Shown here: positions 42,574 to 53,800 of the stretch, piece after piece | Position numbering within the stretch: the first letter of the stretch is position 1 | Layout: each line of letters opens with the position of its first letter | DNA from: a virus | DNA length: 64,000 bases | Virus record (IMG/VR): IMGVR_UViG_3300047476_000597 | Span: 62,001-126,000 of that record | Reading direction: 5' to 3' (one strand) | Translations under genes and position numbers: made by a program | The notes under the pieces: model-generated | Seen by the model: only the letters and a program-made list of their open reading frames with translations | The model's database searches: none | What the model was told of the DNA's origin: nothing

Positions 42574-44700
42574 ATGCCACAAAAGAAAAAAATAAAAACA
42601 ATATCACCAGAAGATGCTGTCATTAGTAACTATCTTATGCAAAAGAACAAAGACAAAAACTTTGTACAAAGAGCATATGACCCTAATAGACACTCTATAC
42701 AAGTACCTGGTTATTTTGGTACTAGCACTCATCTAATGGCATATGATCCAGCTTCACAAAGAGTATATCCAGAGGTTGTACAACACGAAGGACAGTTACA
42801 ATATAAACCAGAAGATGCTGCTTGGAATTATGCTGATAGTACTGGTGAGTATATTAATATGCCTAACAGCGAAAAAACTATGAAGATGTTTAGTGGTTAC
42901 GGTTATAAACATGCAGCAGGTATGCCAATATATCAAAACGGAGGAACTATTATGCAAAAGACTATAAGAATAAAAGCAGCACCACAATATGCAGTTGGTG
43001 GTTATGCTCAACAGGTAAAAGGTGAGTTATCTATACCGTGGTCGTGGGCTAATGGTAGACCTAGCAATGAAAGTCAGGTAGACGTACGTACTACTCTTCC
43101 AAAAGTTCCTAGAGATATGGCTAATGCTGTACTAGAGAATGATGAGATTGCTATGATACCTACAGAAGATGGTATGGGTGTGCAAAAAGCAGCCTCAGAC
43201 TCTCATGCATCTGGTAATGACCATCCTACTGTACTAGAAGAGGGTTCTATGATATTGTCAGATACTAAGAGCCTGAAAGAGAAAGATGCCGGTGCTCAGA
43301 AGATGTTTAACAAACCTTACAAGAAAGGTGGTTATACATACTCAGAGCTAGGTAAACCTTTTATGGGTGTTTTTAATAGGGCTGAGAAGGGTCTCAATAA
43401 AAAGGACATAGACCCTATGCAAGAGAAGACTCTTGCTATGAATCAGCAGAATGCTATGAATAAACTACAACAGGTGTTTCAGCTACAAGAAATGCGTAAA
43501 CAAGAACGTGGTATTCCTACTGGCCCAACTACCATGGCAGCTGGTGGACAATATAAAGGACCATACTCTCCTACATATTACCAACAACAACAGCATATAC
43601 AAGATAAACCACAGGCTGTTATGTTAGCTAATCTGTTGTATGGTCAACCTAACGCTGGTCAGTATAGTGATGGTATAGACGGCTATCGTACTGATTTTGT
43701 TGAGAACTACAGACCTAATATTAATGCCGGAGATAATAGTAATATAGGAACACTACCAGCTGTAGATGGTGTAGTATCTCCTATTGTACAACAGAGAATG
43801 AACCCAGTGAGTATTCCTAGTAGCTTATACCCACAGACTGGTACTAATAAAACAGATAAGACTGGTAGTGGTAAAAGCAGGGGTGTATCTAATGGCATAA
43901 CAGCTGCTAATATCTCTGATGCTGTTACAGCTGCTAAACTATTGAGTATTAAGAAACATCTACCGTGGGAACCAGCTGTTAATGTTAAATATCCTAATTG
44001 GCTACCAATATCAGATCAACCTATTAGGAACGTACTAGCTGAACAAACTAATCAACTAGCTAATGCTATGTATAGTGGGGATACTAAAGCAGGTAGAGCA
44101 GGAGCACAAAATGGGCAAGCAGAGTTGTTAAAACGCTCTGTACAAGCAGCTGGTGAGGTAGGCAATATAAATAACCAATCTTATAGTCAATATGAACAAC
44201 TACGATCTCAATTAGGTACCAGTGAAGACGCTGCTAAAAGAGAAAGAGCTAAGAGAATATATGATGGTACCATTATAGCTAATCAACAGTACACTAATGC
44301 TATGAATGCCGGTCTTGATGTAGTAGCTAAAACAGCTGCAGAAAGAGAAGAACAGGCTGCGTTCTTACACAACCAGAATATGACCAACCCATACTACCAG
44401 CTAGACCGTACTGGTAAACTACGTTGGAATAGCGAAAACACTAGAGATAAATACCTTAGTGAGGTACTGGCTGGTAGACCAGGTTCTGGTGTGTCTGGAA
44501 ACGAAGGAGCACTATACAAACAGCTGGTAGACCAATACAGTGAGTACATGAGTACAGAGGCAGCAGAAAAAGCAGCATTCCAAAAAGTCTTTGGCACATC
44601 ACAGACAGTTCGTGAAAAAACAAAGGTAGGTAACAAAGAAACTGTTAAAACAACTAAACAAAAATACGGTGGGTACATGAATAAGCTACCAAAAAAATAA
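42574..44700 (+). CDS. Virion/cargo protein with Gly-Gly motifs and helical C-terminus
   Basis: The 708-residue protein repeats the motif of its neighbour (YQNGGTI, YAVGGYA, KKGGYTY, AAGGQYK and, near the end, KYGGYM). In the first third NDEIAMIPTEDGMGVQKAAS and EEGSMILSDTKSLKEKDAGA are conserved-looking segments also typical of phage particle proteins. The middle is Pro/Gln-rich and flexible. From ~470 it is helical, with ANAMYSGDTKAGRAGAQNGQ. It is probably assembled into the particle interior together with the 918-residue protein. An exact role is not visible. Confidence 0.6.
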   Translation: MPQKKKIKTISPEDAVISNYLMQKNKDKNFVQRAYDPNRHSIQVPGYFGTSTHLMAYDPASQRVYPEVVQHEGQLQYKPEDAAWNYADSTGEYINMPNSEKTMKMFSGYGYKHAAGMPIYQNGGTIMQKTIRIKAAPQYAVGGYAQQVKGELSIPWSWANGRPSNESQVDVRTTLPKVPRDMANAVLENDEIAMIPTEDGMGVQKAASDSHASGNDHPTVLEEGSMILSDTKSLKEKDAGAQKMFNKPYKKGGYTYSELGKPFMGVFNRAEKGLNKKDIDPMQEKTLAMNQQNAMNKLQQVFQLQEMRKQERGIPTGPTTMAAGGQYKGPYSPTYYQQQQHIQDKPQAVMLANLLYGQPNAGQYSDGIDGYRTDFVENYRPNINAGDNSNIGTLPAVDGVVSPIVQQRMNPVSIPSSLYPQTGTNKTDKTGSGKSRGVSNGITAANISDAVTAAKLLSIKKHLPWEPAVNVKYPNWLPISDQPIRNVLAEQTNQLANAMYSGDTKAGRAGAQNGQAELLKRSVQAAGEVGNINNQSYSQYEQLRSQLGTSEDAAKRERAKRIYDGTIIANQQYTNAMNAGLDVVAKTAAEREEQAAFLHNQNMTNPYYQLDRTGKLRWNSENTRDKYLSEVLAGRPGSGVSGNEGALYKQLVDQYSEYMSTEAAEKAAFQKVFGTSQTVREKTKVGNKETVKTTKQKYGGYMNKLPKK

Positions 44701-44715
44701 CATGAAGAATGTTAT
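44697..44715 (+). other. Hairpin without T-run between units
   Basis: ATAACAT (44697-44703) pairs with ATGTTAT (44709-44715) around GAAGA. There is no T-run, so it is only a weak terminator or an RNA processing/stability element. The promoter motif at 44756 follows. Confidence 0.3.
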
Positions 44716-44755
44716 ACACCTAAAACATTTATTCAATAATTATCATGTTATTGTC

Positions 44756-44765
44756 TATCTTTAAC
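44756..44765 (+). promoter_or_regulatory. Promoter motif TATCTTTAAC before the internal-protein unit
   Basis: TATCTTTAAC lies 36 bases before the ATG at 44802, with ATGTTATTG immediately upstream (44745-44753). The leader contains a GTAGT/ACTAC hairpin (about 44769-44781). It would drive the very large genes from 44802 onward. Confidence 0.6.
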
Positions 44766-44801
44766 CTGTAGTAACAACTACTACTGCCAATCTATTACAA
44801 T

Positions 44802-47800
44802 ATGGCTTCATATATCCAAGGTGTTAGCGACCAGTTTAACGACACACCTAGACCACAGCTGAACTACACTATGCTTGCTCAACAGCAGCAAACAGCTAAT
44901 ACTATGTTTGAACAGCAGGTACAATCATCTAAGAATGATTACTCTGCTGCATTAAATATGCAGGTTACAGGACAAGCAGCAGAAGAACTAAAAGCTGGTT
45001 ATATAACAGAGGCACAGAAAAAACTAAGAGAGGTTGCTACACAAGATCTTTTATTACCTAAAACAGCTGCACAGGCTCAACAGGTGTTTGAACCATTTTG
45101 GTCTGATGAGAGGTTGCTACTCAACAGTGGTCACACTAAGAATATGTCTGGTAGTATATCTAAAGTACAACGTGGTTTGATGTCTACTGACGATGATGAA
45201 AGAAAGATGTATGACCCATCTCAGTTACAGTACTTACAGGGAACACAACTAGAGCTAGAAAGAGCTGGTACAGATCTTAATAAACTACGTGCTATCAGAA
45301 AGAGAGGGATTATACCTGTACGTAATATTATGGACAACCTACGTGCAGCAGCTGCAGAACAAAAAATGACTGTAGAAATAGACCAACCTACAGGTGGTTA
45401 TTACTTAAAATCAACAATAGGCGGACCAGACTCAGTTCCTAACTTTACAACATTTGCAGCTGGTATATTAAATGACCCATCTTGGAAGCAGCAGTTTGAG
45501 ATGTATGGGCAGATAGATGTTGATAATAGAAAACGTAATCTCCTAGCAGCTAATCCTAATCTAACAGATGAAGAACTAACTGTTATGGTACCTGGAAATA
45601 TAATAGAGTCTATAGATAAAATGTATACTACCCAAGCTGGGGAGGTTAGCTCTCAGCTAAAAACGTTACTAGAACAGAAACAACGTATTGAAAACAGTGC
45701 AGTACCAGAAAAACGCAGTAATGGAGTGACAGAACCTGTTATACTAAAAAGTCAAGCAGGTGACTATCAGGCTATACTACGTTCTATTGCTATGTTAGAA
45801 AATACTCAGATAGGCATAACTAGAAAACAAGAGCAATGGAATAAGGACAAAATAACTAATAAAGACTACATATACCAGAATCCGGCTCAGTATATGGGTG
45901 AATTACAGAAACAACACTCTATACAATCTTTTGCAGCTGTAATGTCTGCTAGTGAGAAGGTGACGTTTAAGAAAGATGAGGCTTATGAGGCTTTTCAGGA
46001 CAATGTTTTAGAACAACAAAAAGAAGCAAGGTTAAGAAGAAAAGACGAACTAGACTATCAAATATCGTTAGGTACATTAGAGCAGACTAGTATTGGTAAT
46101 CTTATAAAAGCATATGACTCAGGTATAATACCAAAACAAGCATTTAAAGGTGTTTTTGGTAACATGGTTAATATAGGTGAAGATCCTTCTATACCTGAAT
46201 ATATGAAAGATGATATTAGTACAGCTGAAACGACTAATGTTTTAGATATTTTTAATAAACAAAATGAAGAGGATTATATGAATCTTCATAACCAGGTATG
46301 GGCAGCAGATGGTTTAGCTGGTTATCTAATAGGCAAGCAAGGTCCAGCTGGAGAGATAAATACTGCTACTATAAATACAGTAAACACTGCACTATGGAAA
46401 AAACAAAATGACTCTGATTATAAATACAATGCTGCGGATAAAGCTGCTCTTAAAAGCGTAGCAGATTTTCTAGGAGTTGATAACTACGAAGACGGTGCTT
46501 TATTATATACTAAACTAAAAGGTTATGTAACTACTAATGCATCTGGTGTAACTAATGATCAAGAATATGCTGCTCTATTAGGTATAGATAAAATAGATGC
46601 AGACCTTAAAAAGATTAATGAAACAAAAACAGCTCTTAATAAAGCTACAGAAGCTGTTATAAAAACTGACTCTAAATACGCTATATTAAAAACAAAACCA
46701 GAAGACATACAAGATAATTTTCCTTCGATAAACCTAGTAACACAAGATGGAACTAGAAAAACACTGACTGGAAAAGAAGTTGCATCTATGTGGCTAAAAG
46801 GAGAAATAGATCCTATGTCTACAGATGTTACTATAGGAAATAAACAGTATAAAATGGAAACTGTTACTAGTCCAAATGGCTACTCTATTACTAGAGCAGA
46901 AGACCCTTCTTTTGGTTGGAATTTTCAAAGAGATAGACTAACATCTTTGTATGGAGATCCTAAAACTAGTTCAAGGTTACGTAGAGAAGCTAGTAACCAG
47001 GTTCTAAAATCTATGCCTAATGGTTTAGATGCTCTTACTGGAAATAGAGGTAAGATAGCTACATTAACTCCTACGGCACCAGAAGCCATAAACATAGCAA
47101 GAGGTCTTTCTGTTCCTTCAGGTAGAAATGGTATGTACTCAGGTATAGGAAGAGACATAAAACCAATAGATGACCCAGATGAGATGTTAGCTGTTACTAC
47201 ACTATTACAGACACTAGCAGGTACAGGCAAAAACACTCAGCTTGAGTATATGTCATCTGTACAGCCTACTACAACAAGAGCACCAGACGGTGGACCAGCT
47301 GTAGTATTTAACTTTGCTCCTTACAAGGAAGGAGATAAGCCAGTTAGGATAGGAGACGTAGATATTACTGACATTGTAAAAAAGGGTTCTATAACTATAC
47401 CCATAAACACTAGTACAGATAACCCAACTCTACAAAATATTATAGGTGCTGATTATAAGCTACGATATTATGATATGAAACAAGGTGCTTCTTATGCTCC
47501 CACACAAGGTATGCAAGCAGCTGGTTTTAAAGTAACAATAGCACCAGTTATTAGTGCAGGACAAGGACAAGCAAGCACAGTGCAGTTAACAGGTTCTTAT
47601 AACTACTATAATCCAAAAAAAGGAATGTATGAACAAAAACCTTTAATAGATCCTACTACTAATAGACCGTATCAGTTTTCTTTTAGTCAATATACTCCAG
47701 AACAGATAAATGCTGCAAGAGATAGAATATATAGACAGATAACACAGCAGAATATTAACAATAGAAAACTAGCAAACTCTGGTTATCAAGGAACAATGAC

Positions 47801-47843
47801 AGCTGAAGAGTATCAACGAGAGTTTAAAAGAACCAATCAATAA
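44802..47843 (+). CDS. Large internal virion (cargo) protein
   Basis: The 1013-residue protein opens MASYIQGVSDQFNDTPRPQL and is mostly helical and Gln/Lys/Glu-rich, without membrane segments. The N-terminal 120 residues look like an assembly domain. Residues ~385-700 show a more AT-rich coding style (KEARLRRKDELDYQISLGTL onward), perhaps a recombined block. The C-terminal part is more beta-rich (VKKGSITIPINTSTDNPTLQ). It starts the promoter unit that continues with the giant polymerase protein 8 bases later. Injection with the DNA is inferred from context. Confidence 0.6.
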   Translation: MASYIQGVSDQFNDTPRPQLNYTMLAQQQQTANTMFEQQVQSSKNDYSAALNMQVTGQAAEELKAGYITEAQKKLREVATQDLLLPKTAAQAQQVFEPFWSDERLLLNSGHTKNMSGSISKVQRGLMSTDDDERKMYDPSQLQYLQGTQLELERAGTDLNKLRAIRKRGIIPVRNIMDNLRAAAAEQKMTVEIDQPTGGYYLKSTIGGPDSVPNFTTFAAGILNDPSWKQQFEMYGQIDVDNRKRNLLAANPNLTDEELTVMVPGNIIESIDKMYTTQAGEVSSQLKTLLEQKQRIENSAVPEKRSNGVTEPVILKSQAGDYQAILRSIAMLENTQIGITRKQEQWNKDKITNKDYIYQNPAQYMGELQKQHSIQSFAAVMSASEKVTFKKDEAYEAFQDNVLEQQKEARLRRKDELDYQISLGTLEQTSIGNLIKAYDSGIIPKQAFKGVFGNMVNIGEDPSIPEYMKDDISTAETTNVLDIFNKQNEEDYMNLHNQVWAADGLAGYLIGKQGPAGEINTATINTVNTALWKKQNDSDYKYNAADKAALKSVADFLGVDNYEDGALLYTKLKGYVTTNASGVTNDQEYAALLGIDKIDADLKKINETKTALNKATEAVIKTDSKYAILKTKPEDIQDNFPSINLVTQDGTRKTLTGKEVASMWLKGEIDPMSTDVTIGNKQYKMETVTSPNGYSITRAEDPSFGWNFQRDRLTSLYGDPKTSSRLRREASNQVLKSMPNGLDALTGNRGKIATLTPTAPEAINIARGLSVPSGRNGMYSGIGRDIKPIDDPDEMLAVTTLLQTLAGTGKNTQLEYMSSVQPTTTRAPDGGPAVVFNFAPYKEGDKPVRIGDVDITDIVKKGSITIPINTSTDNPTLQNIIGADYKLRYYDMKQGASYAPTQGMQAAGFKVTIAPVISAGQGQASTVQLTGSYNYYNPKKGMYEQKPLIDPTTNRPYQFSFSQYTPEQINAARDRIYRQITQQNINNRKLANSGYQGTMTAEEYQREFKRTNQ

Positions 47844-47851
47844 CACATACT

Positions 47852-50800
47852 ATGTTTAATAGCAATATCATATCTGAGAGTATTACACCAACATTAGTAG
47901 GAGCTGGAATACCTACACCGCACTTACAACAACAGTTTTATCAAACAGGCTTGTTGCCATCTAATACTGAAAATGATGTGCCACCATTAGATATAATGGA
48001 CTCTCTTATGGCAGACATGAAAAAAGCAGCACCTACAAAAGAAGCAGGTATGGCCCCAGACTATTTTAACTGGGATAAAAGTGGTGCTGCTCAATATGTT
48101 AATGATCGACATTTCTCCACTATAGGTTTTGATCCTTTTGCATCTGGTATTACTGATCCTACTACAGGCAAAACAGCTAATCCATATGAGATAAGATACC
48201 AACAAGCATCTGATTGGGGAGATGTTATGGGTAAGGCAGCTGGTCAGTTTGTTGGTCTAGCTGGCCTAACAATCAAAGCAGGGTTACAGTCTGATGCACA
48301 TCTTATTAACGCTCTATTCAATCCAGCCTCTTGGTCTGACTATCTATCAGGAAAAGATACATTTGTTAACAAACTAGCTGGTTCTCCAGAAGAACTGCTA
48401 GAAACAGATAAAGAGCTTAAAGATATAATGAATAAATATCATATATACCAGACTCCAATAACACAAGAAGGAATATTCAATAAAGAGTTTCTTGGTGATA
48501 TTGTAGGGCAGTTAGGATTCTCTGCTGGTGCAGCTGGTTATATGATGGGTACTGGGTTATTATTAGGAGGATTAGGACGTATTGTAGGTTCTGGTAAGAA
48601 CATAGCTGCTATGACTCGTTTGGGTAAGGCTATGGAGCAGATGAAAGATGTAGGACATCTAGAGGATCTGAAACAGGTACAGAACCTGATGAGTAGTGGT
48701 AAAACAGCTACAGCAATATCAGAAGATGTTAATATGGTTAAAAGAATGACTGATCTTGGTAAGAATCGTTCTTTTATTGAGGGTGTTGTTGAGAACTTTA
48801 CTCCATTCTATCAAGCTATTACTGATGCAAGAGCTGTTAAGACAGCTGGTGGTACCAGTATGCAGATGTTCCAAGCTACTGTACCAGGGTTGATAAAGAA
48901 CTATACGATGTTTTCAGCTGCTAGGGCAGAAGCATCTATAGAGGCAGCTGGTACCTATGGTGATATGTACATAGGACTCATGGATTCATTCTACGAGAAA
49001 GAAGGTAGACTACCGGATGCCACAGAGGCTATGAATATAAAGAATGCTGCTTATGGTGCTGCTACTGATAACTACATAGTGAACACTGGTCTATTAATGA
49101 CCATGAACAATATACAGTTTGGTAACATGATGAGTAAGTTCTCTAGTACTAAGAGATTATTCAGAGAACTAGCAGAAGCTAGTGATGATGGTCTTATGGC
49201 TGTGAAAGGTAAACTGAAAGACGGTGTTAATGATGTATACAGAGTCTACAATAAAAACTCATTCGGTGGTATAGGTGCTTACAACAAGGTACGTAAAGAT
49301 TTTGGTCTTGGTACCGCTATGTACACAGTACTAAAAAATAATGCTAAGAACCTAGGAAAATGGGAGGTATCTGAAGGATTACAGGAGTTACTACAAGAAG
49401 GTTCTAATAGGTCTTTGACTGAGTACTATACCAACATGTATCATGGTAATAAGGATGTAGATGGTAATATACTGAATAGAGTAGATCTTGCTAAGGGATT
49501 AGGAGACCAGCTGAACAAAGAGGGTTGGAAGACGTTCCTAATGGGCTCCGTTACTGGGCTATTCATGTCTCCACTAACGTCAGCTGTTATGTATGGTAAG
49601 ACAGCTGGTGCAAAAGCTCTATACTCCAACGTAAGAGAAGCTGCAGAGAATAAAAAGAAAACTGTAGAAGCTAATAGACAGCTGCTAGAGACATTCTTCA
49701 ATAATCCTGATACAGCTACAAAAGGATTCAGCAGGTTCAAAGAGCAGATGAAGGTGTCTAAGAATATTGGAGATGCTGCTGCTATTAATGACCCATACAT
49801 GAGTCACAACTCAAAAGACGATGCTATATCACAAGCAGCTGGTGCAGCTGTAAAAGCTGGTATGTTGGATGCTTTTGTAGATAACATTCGTATGATGGGT
49901 GATGGTAGATTCACACCAAAAGAGTTTATGGAACAGTTTAATCTTACAGAAGAGGTTAATCCTAAACAATACACTGAGCAGCTGGCTACTAATATTGAAC
50001 AATACTATATTAATTGGCAAAACCTAAAAGACCGTTATTCTGATCTTATTATACCTGAACTAGAAAAAGATCCGGCTAAACAGCTAGATGCACAATGGAA
50101 AAAAGCAGCATTAAATGAAGCTATAGAGATATTAGCATATAATACGTATCATGCTGGTTCTGCTATGACAAGAGCAGCAGAGATTAAAACTGCAGCTAGC
50201 CAAATACCTGGTATAGGACAAACTACTAGCAGAATATTTGATCTGTTTGGTAATAACAGTGAGTTGGACAAGGAGATCAAACTATTACAACTGAACCTAA
50301 AAACACTAAAAGACACAGCTACAGGAGATCTTGAGCTAACACAACAGGTAAAAGCTACAGAGGACAGGATAAAGGCTTTAGAGTCATGGAAAGAAAAATA
50401 TAATAGGTTACTAGACTCTAAAGAAGAGTCAGAAGAAATGGATAACCTTAAAACAGAACTACAACTCTATATGAGGTTATATATAGAATCTGACAATCAA
50501 TCTAGTGGCAGATCTAATACTAATCTGCTAGACTCTGATTTTGAAAAAGCTTTTAAACTACTAGGAGATTATAACGCTCTTAACAGAGACTATAGTCAGT
50601 ACATAGAAATACTTAATCTACTCTCTAATCCTAAAAACTTTGTTACTATGCATAGTAAGCTGTTTGATGCTATGACAGCTGCTAGGGATACTGTAAAAGA
50701 AGAAGCTAAAAAAGAAGCTGACCTACGTGCTGATATTACTAACGGTGATCCAGTACCAGCAGACACAACAAAAGAAGATGATGAAGATGATGATTTTGCA

Positions 50801-53800
50801 GATAGTGATGTGTTACCTGTAGATACGTATACACCAGTAGAACCAAAAACAAAAGAAGATTTAGAGTTCGCTATAAAACAACTAGAAGATGCTTTTCAGG
50901 CTAGAGTAGCTAATCTTGTAGCTAATGGAGCTACAGAGCAAGATGCTAGAGATATTGCAGAAAAAGAAACACCACAAGATGATAAAGATGCACTAACATC
51001 ATTAAAAGAAAAACTAGCTACACTAAAGAATACAGAAGAACCAGAAACTACCGAAGACGTAGAAGATGATGCAGATGGTCAACCTGTTGTATATACTAAC
51101 CAACAAAACAAAGACAAGATACAGAATATCAATAACATGAATATTCTTACTCTTGCTGGTACAGCTGAACAAAAAGCTGCTAAAGATGCTGTATTAAGAG
51201 ACATTACTCCTGAAGAGTTAAGAGCCGGGTTACGTCTTATTAGTAGACTGTCTGTAGACGATATAGAAAAAGTAGAACTACCTGATGGGAAAATACAGCT
51301 GTTAGATAAGAGAGTAACTACATCAGTAAAAGACCTAGGTACTTATGCTACTGAAGATGAAGTAGATGCTGCTATTAAAAAAGCTATGATGCCTTTTAAA
51401 AAAGGAGACTATGTACAACAGATGCGTAGTACATACACTGTAGCTGTATATTATAATGATACACTAATAGGCTATCTACAACCACCACAGCAATATTTGT
51501 TTACATTCAACGGACATCTAGTTGATGTTAATAGTTTGACACCAGAGCAGTTTGCAGCTGTTGCTATTATACCAGAAGGTATGACAGCTGAAAAGGCTCT
51601 TATTCAGTTTCAACAGAATGTAACTAACAGCTTATCAGTATGGTCTGGACTAGAGCCATTATTATCAGCTGGTAACACTACTCTATCAGGAGAAGAAATA
51701 CCATTCAGAATAACACCATCTAGAGGAGAGAATGATTTTAATAATGAGAAAGAGTCTATACAGTTTAATAATGAGATAGAAAAAATAGAAAAAGAAAGAC
51801 AAGAAAAATTGTCTAGGGTACAGGATGTTCTTATAACACCAGCTGAAGATTTATCTTATAGAGAGGTTAAAGAAGATCCTTATTCAATACAAGAAAATAT
51901 AAAAAAACAAATAAAGAAACTACAAGACCATATAGAAACTCTTAAAAAAGGTAGATTGTATACGTATCTAAGGGACTATGGTACAACAAAACCTAAAACA
52001 GGTTTATATGCTTATTACATAGCACGAGACAATAGTACAAACCCAAATGTTTCTACTATAGGCAGAGTAACTGGTGTTTTAGGTAACAAATTTAAAACTG
52101 ATAAAAATGATAAATTAATAGGAGATCAACAAACAATAGTTGGGTCAAACAACTATTATTATTTCCTTCCATTTGAAATAACCCAGGAAGAAGACACTAG
52201 TAAAGCTATTAACGACATAGAAAATAAAAAACAACCTTTTGTTGCTGAATTAGCAGAGATAGAAAAAGATATTGTTTATCTAAATAGACCAGTACTTAAA
52301 CCTATTAAAACTAAGAACCAAAAAGCAATAGACAGCATTAATGCAGATTATAATAAAAAAATAGCTGCATTAGAAGCTAGTATACCTGACCGTCCTACAT
52401 TAGCAGATATACAAGCACTATATGAGGTAGAAGGAATAATAGATAACTCCGCTAATGAGGTGTACTATGGTAATCCTAGACTCATAGAAGAACAACCTGA
52501 GTATGCTAACAATCTAGGTAACTATCGTGTAGCTGTTAAACTACCTAATGGTCAGAGAGTTTGGTTACAAGCTAAGGGTATTAAGATGACTGATAGTGAT
52601 GTCAAGGACATTGCTAAAAAGATTACTGCGTTTTTTGGTAAGAAAAAGAAAACAGTTAAGGACATAGAGACTCTTAATGAATTACTATCTACTATATTCA
52701 TTACTGCTAGACCAGAAAATGCTAACGGTATATTCTTTGATTTCCGTATATCTGATAAGGGTAATCTTGCTGTTAGATGGTATGACCCTTTTATGAATGA
52801 AGGGCAGGGGGCTAGTGGAGTAATAGATGTTGCTAAAAACGAGACTCCTTTTACAGATATGTCTTCTTTCACCACATACCTTACAGCTGTCATTAATACT
52901 GCTATGACTAGTGATGTAGCTGTTAAAGAAGGTGTTATGTGGCCCAAAGACGGTGTAGTATTCACTGAGTACAATGTACGTAAACAACCTGATGTGAATG
53001 CACTAGACCAGATGGAGATTACCTCTAACATTGGTCTGGTTAAGAATATAGTACCATCAGTAGTACCAGAAACACCGGCACCTATTAAAGGACTGGAGGT
53101 AATACCAGCACAGACTGACATACCAATAGAGCCTAGTGTAGAAGGGAAGAGTTCTGTAGATGTACCAGTAGCAGTTACACAAGAGACTAACGGTACACAA
53201 CCTACTGTAGAGTCTTTGGCTCAGTTAGAAGATGATGACTGGATAGACAGTATTATAGCATTAAAAACAGTACCAGCTGATGAGGTTTTTACTGGGCAGT
53301 CTGTAGAGAATATAGGACGGTTTAGCGATTACATAAAAAAGAACCTACCATCGTGGTTGACTATAGAAGAGGTTGATTCTTTTATAGATACATTATATAA
53401 CAACAACATTACAGCTGGCGAGTTTATGTACTACCTAGATAAGACTGGTAATGTGCAAGCTGTTATACGTACTAATAAAGACTCTGTAGGTAAATACCAT
53501 GAGGCATTTCATATGGTGTTCCGTCTATTGTTACCACAAGAGACAATAGATAGACTACTCAACGAGGTAGCTGGTATATATCCTGCAACACCAGCAAGAT
53601 TACAGGCTCTTAGAGAGTCTTCTCCATTATATACTGAGATGTCAGAAGAACAGCTGACTGAGATCTTGTACGAAGAATACATGGCTGATCAGTTTGATGC
53701 TTTTAGAATGGGGCGTACAGATAGAGTAACTACTGGTATTCGTGGTTTCTTTAACAGACTAACAGACTGGATAAACTGGTTGTGGGCTCAGTTTACTGGT

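Noticed and set aside
52552-53121. Minus-strand frame of 189 codons in the giant gene
   Set aside because: Lies fully inside the continuous plus-strand gene and has no sensible composition or promoter.
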